Shown here piece after piece: positions 23,144 through 29,444 of a DNA stretch of 29,444 nucleotides. Below the pieces are notes generated by a model. That model was given only the letters and a program-made list of their open reading frames with translations, made no database searches and was not told where the DNA came from. This DNA comes from a virus, in the IMG/VR virus record IMGVR_UViG_3300034019_000060, positions 1 through 29,444 of that record. One strand, 5' to 3'. The stretch's first letter is position 1. Every line of letters begins with the position of its first letter. Position numbers and translations under genes: made by a program.

Positions 23144-24493
23144 TCAAGCAGCCGTACCAGTCGAGCGATAACGCACACCAGCGTTAGGATCGCGCACAGA
23201 AGTAGCTGCGCGAGTCTCGCCGTAGAACGTGATCGAACCGGGTAAGGTTTGGTCGTATCTCCTGAGAACCATCGAGAGACGCATGACGATGGTGTGGAAC
23301 TGCTGCCAATCCGCAAAGTACATCGGATAGTAAGACGTAGTTCCTGCTGCGCCGGTGGTGGGCTGGCTGGGGTTATCAAGATACTTGTTGACTGCAACCT
23401 TGAAGCCGAGCAGCTCACCCACGATGCCGTCAGTGCGTGATAAACCGTCGATGTAGATCGGACGCTTTTGATCGTCTACGAGACCGCGGATGCCTTGAAG
23501 CAGGATCGGGTTAATCATGAACGCTGCGCTGGCCGTCCAATACTGCTGCGGCAGGCTGTAGATGAAGTTAACAACATCTTTGTAAACGATATTGTTAGCT
23601 GCAACCGTGTTGGCGTTGGTCGTCAACTGATCGTAAGTAGCAAGCGAGTGCAGACCGTTGGTGGTTGCAGTTCCCGAAGTACCGAAAGCAGCCGTCGAGC
23701 AAGATCCGCCCGTGTAGGTTGCATTAGCGCCAGCATACTGATCCAAACCGCGCAGACCATCAGCACCGCCCGTCGTTACCGAGGTTCCGGTTCCCGACTG
23801 ATCGTTGTTCTGGATCATCGAGGTTGCCATTGCCTGCTGGAACTCCATCAGCATATCGTCAACAACGTTGGCCTCTAAGCCGTCGATGTCATCAAGTGCT
23901 GCCGTCCTGATGGGGAACTGAGCGTTTAAGTCCTTAAGGATCACCTGCCAAATGCTCGTGGCTTCAGTTGTAGGTGCGCCGTTGTTTTGAACGGTGTAGC
24001 CCCACTGAGCGCCCGCGTTGCCGGTTTTGACTCTAAATTGATATGCAGAGCCGTCAGTTGCAACGATACGCGACAGATCCATCAAAGGATTTCCGAGACG
24101 CTTTGCAGCGAACACGGGATCGTAAGCTGTACGGCCACCAACGTCGTAACCCGAACCCGTAAGAGCCGAGGCTTCCTTGATGTACGCTTCGCACTGGTCG
24201 ACAGATTCAAAGATCTTGACTTCACGCTCAATGTTGTTACCAGCCTTCATGTACTCCTTAAGAACGTCTTTGAAGCGACGATTTGCTTCGCCACGGACGG
24301 TCTTGTGAATAGGACGGATGATCGAAGGAGCGGCAACTTTTGCCTCTAAAGCGGCAATCTTTGCTTCGGTTTCGGTCTTAAGCGACTCGACAGCCTCAGC
24401 AACTTTTGCCTCGACAGCCTGTGCGGTTTCTGCAAGTTTTGCAGCGCTAGATGCTTCGATTGCATCCAGTTTTTCAATGACTTTTTCCAACAT
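23144..24493 (-). CDS. Major capsid protein, HK97 fold with delta-domain-like N-terminus
   Basis: 449 aa. Residues 1-55 are Ala/Glu/Lys-rich coiled coil, followed by a basic helical stretch to about 105, as expected for the HK97 delta (scaffold) domain removed by the prohead protease. The core begins EASALTGSGYDVGG (107-120) and includes VKTGNAGAQWGYTV, IWQVILKDLNAQFPIRTAALDDIDGLEANVVDDM, NNDQSGTGTSV, GLRGLDQYAG, and the P-domain/axial ending GSITFYGETRAATSVRDPNAGVRY. Typical length for a scaffold-fused HK97 capsid protein. It follows the protease with a strong AGGAGA ribosome site. The paralogue downstream shares the core only. Confidence 0.93.
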   Translation of the reverse strand: MLEKVIEKLDAIEASSAAKLAETAQAVEAKVAEAVESLKTETEAKIAALEAKVAAPSIIRPIHKTVRGEANRRFKDVLKEYMKAGNNIEREVKIFESVDQCEAYIKEASALTGSGYDVGGRTAYDPVFAAKRLGNPLMDLSRIVATDGSAYQFRVKTGNAGAQWGYTVQNNGAPTTEATSIWQVILKDLNAQFPIRTAALDDIDGLEANVVDDMLMEFQQAMATSMIQNNDQSGTGTSVTTGGADGLRGLDQYAGANATYTGGSCSTAAFGTSGTATTNGLHSLATYDQLTTNANTVAANNIVYKDVVNFIYSLPQQYWTASAAFMINPILLQGIRGLVDDQKRPIYIDGLSRTDGIVGELLGFKVAVNKYLDNPSQPTTGAAGTTSYYPMYFADWQQFHTIVMRLSMVLRRYDQTLPGSITFYGETRAATSVRDPNAGVRYRSTGTAA

Positions 24494-24504
24494 TTTGAAA
24501 TCTC

Positions 24505-25263
24505 CTAACGGGTTGAAATAGCTTTCAGCAACTCGCGGTATTCGAGCGCTTTCAGCAACTCCGCCGCATCAGACTCACTCTGAGTGGCAGTTTGTTGATC
24601 GCCCACAGCATCACGCTGTTCCAAAATGGCTTTCAACACACCGGACGCGGCGGTCGCATCCCGGCGAGATAGCCCTGCATCACGCAAAGCCTTCTCAATC
24701 GTTCTCGGATTGGGTTTTGTACCCATCCAATACTCAAGTCTACTGATCTCAGCCTTCGGATTATTAGGCTGCATCACGATAGAAACCTCGGCCAGACCAC
24801 CTTTGACGATCTGAAAGAACATGTCGGGATCGTCTGTAGGCTCGCCGTTTTCATCCACCATTTGATACTCATCTGCGTAAGCACCGACAGAAACGCCACC
24901 AACCATCCGGGGCGATTCCTTCATGATCGTATAAAGATCAGACCCGGAAGTGGTGTTCAGGAAGATCTTTCCTGTGCCGGTCATACCTTCGTCCGTAATA
25001 TCGAATTTCGACCACTCACCGACAGGCATCATGTCTGAGGAGTGTTGAAAATACATCGGAAGCGGCCTTCCTGCTTCCATCCACATCTCGTGCCACGCCT
25101 CAAAAGCCTCTGGCGTATAAAAGAACCGTCGACCGTCTGCGCCTTCTCTCGCGCCCCACGTCGTAAGGGTGGCTTCGATTTCACCCGTGGGCTCGCCCGT
25201 TGCCTCGTCAGCTTTGCGGCCTAATTCGACCTTAGCTTCGTAAAAAAACGTCACGTTTTTCAT
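24505..25263 (-). CDS. Prohead protease (HK97/S78 family)
   Basis: 252 aa from ATG 25263, preferred over an upstream frame extension because GAGG lies 5 nt before it and the protein then begins MKNVTFFYEA. FQHSSDMMPVGEW gives His74, GGVSVGAY gives Ser125, and the following GLAEVSIV gives Glu159, at spacings like the HK97 protease triad. The C-terminal 90 residues are helical and charged, perhaps a self-cleaved tail. It removes the delta domain of the capsid protein during maturation. Directly upstream of the capsid gene, 7 nt after the kinase stop. Confidence 0.9.
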   Translation of the reverse strand: MKNVTFFYEAKVELGRKADEATGEPTGEIEATLTTWGAREGADGRRFFYTPEAFEAWHEMWMEAGRPLPMYFQHSSDMMPVGEWSKFDITDEGMTGTGKIFLNTTSGSDLYTIMKESPRMVGGVSVGAYADEYQMVDENGEPTDDPDMFFQIVKGGLAEVSIVMQPNNPKAEISRLEYWMGTKPNPRTIEKALRDAGLSRRDATAASGVLKAILEQRDAVGDQQTATQSESDAAELLKALEYRELLKAISTR

Positions 25264-25270
25264 GCGAACC

Positions 25271-25765
25271 TCACATAAATCTAAATGAACTGGAACTACT
25301 CTGTAAAATCCTTTGCGCGGAATGCAAAAGCGCATCATCTGAATTTATTGGGGCTAAACCCATTTCTTGTATGACATAAGGAGGCGATTGATACCACTTA
25401 ACAATTGATTCTTTAGTTCCCTTTGGTCTTTCTTTTGCTCTTTCTAAACACACTTCAATTCCGGGATCAATTAAAATAAATTCCACATTTTGGTCACGAT
25501 ACAAATGAATATGTTCTTGTTTTGGATTTGTGTGGATAATATATGCGTCAAATTTTACGCCTTGCATCACTTTTCGTATAGCGGCATCACGCACAGCAAA
25601 AGCCACTTCTCTTATGTCGCCTGTTGATTTATGGCTTACAGATGACCCTAAAGCCTTTGCAAGAGCATCAAAATCAACAACTACATCGTCCGGCGCTTTT
25701 ACTTTTTTAATATAGGTAGACTTGCCGGAGCAAGAAGCCCCAATAACTACCCTAATTTTTCCCAT
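25271..25765 (-). CDS. P-loop kinase-like protein inserted in the head module
   Basis: 164 aa. Walker A GASCSGKST (9-17), VVVDFDALAKALG (28-40, DxD as in zeta toxin/polynucleotide-kinase type P-loop enzymes), YIIHTNPKQEHIHLYRDQNVEFILIDPG, and a Cys-containing helix with Arg-rich lid-like CLERAKERPKG. It resembles small AAA_33/PNK-like kinases that phosphorylate nucleotides or nucleic-acid ends. The C-terminal SSSSSFRFM is odd. The gene is visibly AT-richer than its neighbours and interrupts the usual portal-protease pair, suggesting insertion of a cargo gene. Substrate unknown. Start overlaps the 38-aa ORF by 19 nt. Confidence 0.8.
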   Translation of the reverse strand: MGKIRVVIGASCSGKSTYIKKVKAPDDVVVDFDALAKALGSSVSHKSTGDIREVAFAVRDAAIRKVMQGVKFDAYIIHTNPKQEHIHLYRDQNVEFILIDPGIEVCLERAKERPKGTKESIVKWYQSPPYVIQEMGLAPINSDDALLHSAQRILQSSSSSFRFM

Positions 25766-25863
25766 ATCTTTTCTTTTGTTTGTTGCATTCCGTCTACCAA
25801 CTTAGGCTTTGGCTTCCTCTTATCTGCCGCGGCCTTGAGTTTTTCTAATAGATCCTTAAGCAT
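25747..25863 (-). CDS. Short ORF bridging portal and kinase (38 aa)
   Basis: 38 aa: MLKDLLEKLKAAADKRKPKP, then KLVDGMQQTKEKIWEKLG. ATG 25863 lies 5 nt before the portal stop and the ORF overlaps the kinase start by 19 nt, so it may mainly serve translational coupling. It is strongly basic and helical. The same frame extends upstream to 26058, but only within the portal gene, which I regard as a shadow. Real expression uncertain. Confidence 0.5.
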   Translation of the reverse strand: MLKDLLEKLKAAADKRKPKPKLVDGMQQTKEKIWEKLG

Positions 25864-27250
25864 TTCCGGCTCTGCCTGTCCTATTGACCACCTTAAGGTT
25901 TCCACCACCGCCAGTGTCTTGCGGAGAGCTACCGGGAATAGCGCTATCGCCACCAGCGGCAAGCAACAGATCATCAGCGCCATCGAGAGAGTTAAGTCCC
26001 AGATATTCACGCGCCTCATTCTGCGTAAGAATCCCATTCTTGACTCCTGCAACGACATAGTTCATTTGATCCAGCGGAGCGCCCTTTAAAAAATCCTGTG
26101 TCTGAAACTGAACGTGCAGATTGGGGAAGCCCTTTAACAACGACAATTTTAACCGCTGCTCAACGTTCGTAATGAACGGCATCATCGTGCTCTTGTAGAA
26201 CTCGTCCAGCATCGTTTGGGTGTTGTTGTACTTCGACTCGCCGACTCCGATCATCGCGGGAGGCACACCAAACAATCCACAGATACGCGTCATTGTTTGT
26301 TTCTTAAGTTCTCTTGCATCTACATCCTGAAGCGTAAGAGGCTTGATGGCTTCGTAAGTCATGCCCTGATCTAACAACATAGACTGCCCCGGCTTGCTCT
26401 GATCCGAAGGCTGGCTGTTCAACATGTTTGTCCACGCTTCTTTTAGCCTGCTAGCAATCTCTTTGAACTTTGAATCGGGGATGACTTGCTCGGTGCGGAA
26501 CAAACCAGATGGTTTTGCACCGTTCAACATAATGAAGTTGGAGTAGAGATCAATATCCTGATCTAAAGAAACCAACTCGACAGCTTGCAAGCGGTTAAAC
26601 GAACTGGAGCCTTGCCACGGCTCGCTCTTTGTGTGCATCACTTGAAAATACTTGAGCGGCTCATCCTTGTTGAAGCCGTAGGACGAACTTGTAAGCGTGT
26701 AGAACGGATAACGCGTCTCTGAGATCCTCGGCACGATTAGCGTCGAGTCAAGAACGTACATCTCGAGCGGAATCTGCGTCGGCTCCTCTGCGTCTTTCCT
26801 CCAGAGTAATACGAAAGTCTCACCGGCAAGCTCATGCCACATTGTGAACTGATACCAAAACTCGTATTGGCTCTGGAAGTTATTAGGATTCGCAAGAAGG
26901 TTAAGAACGCTTGCTGCCCGACTCTTTTCACGCTCGGGAACGCTAGGATCGGTCTGTGTGTCCACAAACGTGCCATCCGCTTGCTTAGACATGATTTTGA
27001 CGGGTAATTGAGCAAGAGATCGAGCTTTTGCCCCTACGCAAGCCATCACAGTAGAGTTTCTAGCAAGTGTCGTTATATCGACAGTTCGCCCTGCTTCGTT
27101 AACCGCAGATGTCGTAACGTATAAAAGCTGGTTAGATCCGTAGCCCTGCCCCTTGCCACGGAGCATGACGTTGTTTCCGAGGACGCTATTCCCGAATAAA
27201 GAGTTACTTTCGGCCTTTGTTTTACGCTTAAATACGTCGAATAAGCCCAT
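25856..27250 (-). CDS. Portal protein, HK97 family
   Basis: 464 aa. MGLFDVFKRKTKAESNS, VMACVGAKARSLAQLPVKIM, NLLANPNNFQSQYEFWYQF, and a long run (GETFVLLWRK, NGAKPSGLFRTEQ, FGVPPAMIGVGESKYNNTQTMLDEFYKSTMMPFITNVEQRL) diagnostic for HK97-type portals, with the clip/stem and wing parts in order. The C-terminal tail is flexible (GGDSAIPGSSPQDTGGGG). The dodecamer forms the vertex for DNA packaging by the terminase and attachment of the connector. AGGGG 5 nt before ATG; 8 nt after the terL stop. Confidence 0.96.
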   Translation of the reverse strand: MGLFDVFKRKTKAESNSLFGNSVLGNNVMLRGKGQGYGSNQLLYVTTSAVNEAGRTVDITTLARNSTVMACVGAKARSLAQLPVKIMSKQADGTFVDTQTDPSVPEREKSRAASVLNLLANPNNFQSQYEFWYQFTMWHELAGETFVLLWRKDAEEPTQIPLEMYVLDSTLIVPRISETRYPFYTLTSSSYGFNKDEPLKYFQVMHTKSEPWQGSSSFNRLQAVELVSLDQDIDLYSNFIMLNGAKPSGLFRTEQVIPDSKFKEIASRLKEAWTNMLNSQPSDQSKPGQSMLLDQGMTYEAIKPLTLQDVDARELKKQTMTRICGLFGVPPAMIGVGESKYNNTQTMLDEFYKSTMMPFITNVEQRLKLSLLKGFPNLHVQFQTQDFLKGAPLDQMNYVVAGVKNGILTQNEAREYLGLNSLDGADDLLLAAGGDSAIPGSSPQDTGGGGNLKVVNRTGRAGNA

Positions 27251-27258
27251 TTTTACCC

Positions 27259-28917
27259 CTAAAAGACTCTGAATCCGTACGATTCAGACGGCATCGGGTT
27301 GTCCAGACTACAGTGCATCGCAATAATCAAGGCAATAATTCCGTCAACCTTAGCGTGGCGATCCACACCGGCTTTCTTGACTTTGATGTTGCCTTGAACG
27401 TCTGTAAACACTTCGCAATTGCCCAGTTGATGTCCTAAGAATGGGTTTCCGTCGTGTCTGATTTTGTGGCCTAAGATGAGTCGCTCGACATGCTTCGACG
27501 GGTTAGAAAGCACCGCCATGCCTTGACCGACTTTCTTAACTGGCATTCCGACTTCATAAAGCCTTGCTACCAAAGCCGCAGCATTATAAGCGTCGTAGCC
27601 TACTTCTTTTATGTCGTATTTCTGGCTTTGCCCAATAATATACGCCGAAATCTCTCTATCGTCCATCACGTTCCCTTCGGTGATGTGCAAGATCCCCGAA
27701 TTGATTGCTTGTCTAAAGATGTCTTGATAATGAGTAGGTAGTAATTCAAAGCCATCTTCGGGGAGAAAGAACTTCCACTCGGCTTCGTAATCGTCCTCGG
27801 CAAATCGTTTTAATGTGCAGACCGCGTTTAGATCTCGTGTTGCCGCTAGGTCAAAACCGATAAATACCGCCTCGGGTTCTCTCTCTGTCAGCCCTACGGA
27901 TTCATCCCAGTGTGTGCGGTCAACCCACGCAGTTTCGGCTGATACATAGACGTTAAGTGTCTTACATAAGAATTCATTAAGCGCAGCGGGCTTAATCTTC
28001 GCCTCTTCGCATCGAGCAACAATCGCGTCGTGCGAGACCGAGATATTGTGCATCGGGTTAGCTTTAGCCCATACCTTTTCGTCTCTCCAATCATCACCAG
28101 CATCCAGAGAGTAAAGAAGGCCAAACCATCGAGGATTGTCAGGAACATCCTGATGAAGGATATGCTCCATCACCTGAAAGTCCTCGAAAAACTTTGTGTC
28201 GCGAGTAAAAGAAGCGGTCGTAATGTATAGCCGAAGAGGATTAAGCCGAGATACCATCCCTGAATGCAAGACCTCAATCGCATTCCTGTCGACAATCTGG
28301 CTCGCCTCGTCAATGATCGCGCAAGAAGGGTTGAGCCCGTCTCCGGTCTTTTTAGTGTCTCTGGAGAGAGCTTTCATCATGCTCTGGCTGTCGCCGTTCT
28401 TCACAATCGTGAACTTGCCGAGAATGAAGAGCCTAGAGATCTCCTGCGGCAACGTTTCGACGAAACCCTTAGCCGTAGTAAACACGATTGACGCTTGATC
28501 TCTGTTGGTAGCGAGCGTGTAGACCTCTGCGCCTGCTTCCCCGAAGGCTAGCTCATAAAGAGCGATAAGAGCCGTCAGCGTCGATTTACCAGCCTTTCTG
28601 GGGATGTAGACAATGACATCCTGCACCATCCGTTTACGGCGGTCTTTCTTGTGTCTAAAGCCGTAGATCGCGCAAGCAATAAGAATCTGGAAAGGCTCAA
28701 GGCTTACAGAGTATCCCGCCCACTGTCCTTTGACATGCTTACAGAGACCGGCAAACTGTAGGAAGTGATTAACCGGACTCGGATCAAAAACCCATTCCCA
28801 TTCTTTGTTTTCTATGTGATTTAAGAACCGCTGACAGGCTAAGCGAACATTTCGACAAGCGTCGATCTCGCCTTTTACGATGCCGACAGCGTAAGCAATA
28901 CCATCTTCTATTCTCAT
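27259..28917 (-). CDS. terL: Terminase large subunit (Terminase_1-type)
   Basis: 552 aa. WVFDPSPVNHFLQFAGLCKHVKGQWAG and FQILIACAIYGF (entry), Walker A-like PRKAGKST (106-113), Walker B CAIIDEAS (199-206, Asp203/Glu204), coupling motif ITTAS (232-236), then the RNase H-like nuclease with Asp356 (FIGFDLAATRDL), Asp442 (VGYDAYNA) and a late KVDGIIAL Asp. This is the HK97/phiC31-type TerL. It translocates DNA into the prohead and cuts concatemers. ATGA overlap with terS. All catalytic residues present. Confidence 0.97.
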   Translation of the reverse strand: MRIEDGIAYAVGIVKGEIDACRNVRLACQRFLNHIENKEWEWVFDPSPVNHFLQFAGLCKHVKGQWAGYSVSLEPFQILIACAIYGFRHKKDRRKRMVQDVIVYIPRKAGKSTLTALIALYELAFGEAGAEVYTLATNRDQASIVFTTAKGFVETLPQEISRLFILGKFTIVKNGDSQSMMKALSRDTKKTGDGLNPSCAIIDEASQIVDRNAIEVLHSGMVSRLNPLRLYITTASFTRDTKFFEDFQVMEHILHQDVPDNPRWFGLLYSLDAGDDWRDEKVWAKANPMHNISVSHDAIVARCEEAKIKPAALNEFLCKTLNVYVSAETAWVDRTHWDESVGLTEREPEAVFIGFDLAATRDLNAVCTLKRFAEDDYEAEWKFFLPEDGFELLPTHYQDIFRQAINSGILHITEGNVMDDREISAYIIGQSQKYDIKEVGYDAYNAAALVARLYEVGMPVKKVGQGMAVLSNPSKHVERLILGHKIRHDGNPFLGHQLGNCEVFTDVQGNIKVKKAGVDRHAKVDGIIALIIAMHCSLDNPMPSESYGFRVF

Positions 28918-29387
28918 GTGCCGAACTTAGGCCCTGCTAGAAATTCGCCCATCTTAGAGCCGTCCTCAAGTTTGTTTGCCGCCAATCGAGATCGGGGAGT
29001 CAGTCCCATTTCGTTCATTAGCTTGATGGAGTTCTCCATCGCTTTGTTTGCAAGGCTGATGTAAGGATTCGGAGCGTGAGTCTTCCCGCCGTTAGTCTTA
29101 ACCACTAAAGGATGCTTTGCCTGCTCTTTCCTTGCGTCAATGTAAAGCTGGAGCTGGTCTGCAAGCATCATGAGCGTGTGCCTGTCCTGATCCGAGCCGA
29201 TACCGTAAACATCGAATAGATAGTCGGCGGTCTCTTTTACAAACCTCTCGCGGTTAAATAAAGCCGGGTTGTCTGCCCACTCGGCAAACGGAACTCTGAT
29301 CTTTACCTTCTCCGGCAACGGGATGCCCGTGTTCTCTCCCTTTGTGCCGTGTACTAAGTGAACTTCAGGTGGATATTTCCGCTGCAT
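28914..29387 (-). CDS. terS: Terminase small subunit (P27 family)
   Basis: 157 aa. A helical core (NRERFVKETADYLFDVYGIGSDQDRHTLMMLADQLQLY, then NPYISLANKAMENSIKLMNEMGLTPRSRLAANKL); the GLTPRSR segment (128-134) is the signature of P27-family small terminases. It recognises packaging sites on phage DNA and loads the large subunit. ATG 29387 has an AGG 7 nt upstream, overlaps the upstream gene by 23 nt, and the stop overlaps terL by ATGA. Complete. Confidence 0.92.
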   Translation of the reverse strand: MQRKYPPEVHLVHGTKGENTGIPLPEKVKIRVPFAEWADNPALFNRERFVKETADYLFDVYGIGSDQDRHTLMMLADQLQLYIDARKEQAKHPLVVKTNGGKTHAPNPYISLANKAMENSIKLMNEMGLTPRSRLAANKLEDGSKMGEFLAGPKFGT

Positions 29388-29444
29388 TTTCTAGCCTCGC
29401 TTTCTGTCCGGTGAATTCTTCCCATCGTTTAACGATGACATCGC
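29365..29444 (-). CDS. C-terminal end of a probable phage DNA methyltransferase (partial)
   Basis: Minus-strand frame entering from the right edge: 25 residues, DVIVKRWEEFTGQKA then RLENAAEIST, stop at 29367-29365. CDVIVKRWExFTGxxA is a common C-terminal ending of phage ParB/DNA-methylase (N4/N6 amino-methyltransferase) proteins, often encoded just before terS. Only this tail is in the window, so the call rests on one short motif. It overlaps the terS start by 23 nt. Confidence 0.5.
   Translation of the reverse strand, partial: DVIVKRWEEFTGQKARLENAAEIST

Noticed and set aside
25264-25338. N-terminal extension of the prohead protease by 25 residues
   Set aside because: It would overlap the kinase gene by 68 nt, while ATG 25263 has a good GAGG site and gives a normal N-terminus.
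25864-26058. Upstream extension of the 38-aa ORF to a 103-aa membrane-like protein
   Set aside because: The extra part lies wholly within the portal gene in another frame; its hydrophobic segment is a frame artefact. The short start at 25863 fits operon spacing better.

Overview
The window is part of the genome of a tailed dsDNA phage with an HK97-type head and a long non-contractile tail (siphovirus-like). Evidence is a near-complete late module (P27-type small terminase, Terminase_1-type large terminase, HK97 portal, S78 prohead protease, HK97-fold capsid proteins, connector, adaptor, tail terminator, tube, frameshifted chaperones, tape measure, J-like tail hub, fibres, lysis genes). A GH24 endolysin and a GTA-type 3TM holin point to a Gram-negative host. 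Several tail-fibre accessory families are ones I associate with aquatic phages; the host cannot be named from the sequence. No integrase, repressor, tRNA or CRISPR array is visible.

Layout. Positions 1-1601 (+ strand) hold the end of an early/recombination operon: a 5'-truncated DUF1364 (YbcO-like) nuclease, SSB, a YqaJ/lambda-exonuclease-type recombinase, and two small overlapping ORFs. Everything else, 29444 down to 1558 (- strand), reads as one late operon with ATGA/TAATG overlaps or gaps of a few bases. In transcription order: 3' end of a probable DNA methyltransferase, terS, terL, portal, a 38-aa ORF, a P-loop kinase, prohead protease, TWO paralogous capsid proteins, connector, head-tail adaptor, tail terminator, major tail protein, two small ORFs (59 and 76 aa), an HK97 gp10-like protein, G/GT chaperones joined by a -1 frameshift, tape measure, two minor tail-tip proteins, a GNAT-like protein, and a 1212-aa tail hub that also carries a collagen-like shaft and a C-terminal S74 autoprotease domain. 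Then come fibre genes (collagen-like, beta-sandwich, glycine-rich), a 2OG-Fe(II) oxygenase, two further structural proteins, a LamG-like lectin, a GT2 glycosyltransferase, three small membrane proteins and the endolysin. The two operons converge and overlap tail-to-tail by 44 bp.

There is no gene-free stretch over 300 bases. The largest gap is 11203-11277, where a weak promoter candidate lies between the tail hub and the fibre genes. The interval between 18790 and 18892 is coding through the frameshift.

Most notable: (1) tandem, clearly homologous major capsid genes, only the first having an N-terminal delta/scaffold-like domain, with a perfect GNRA hairpin between them; (2) collagen-like Gly-Pro-Thr fibres encoded in the same operon as a 2OG-Fe(II) oxygenase and a GT2 glycosyltransferase, suggesting (inference only) a phage-encoded fibre-modification module; (3) a canonical A_AAA_AAC slippery site; (4) a J-like hub, collagen shaft and self-cleaving chaperone in one polypeptide.
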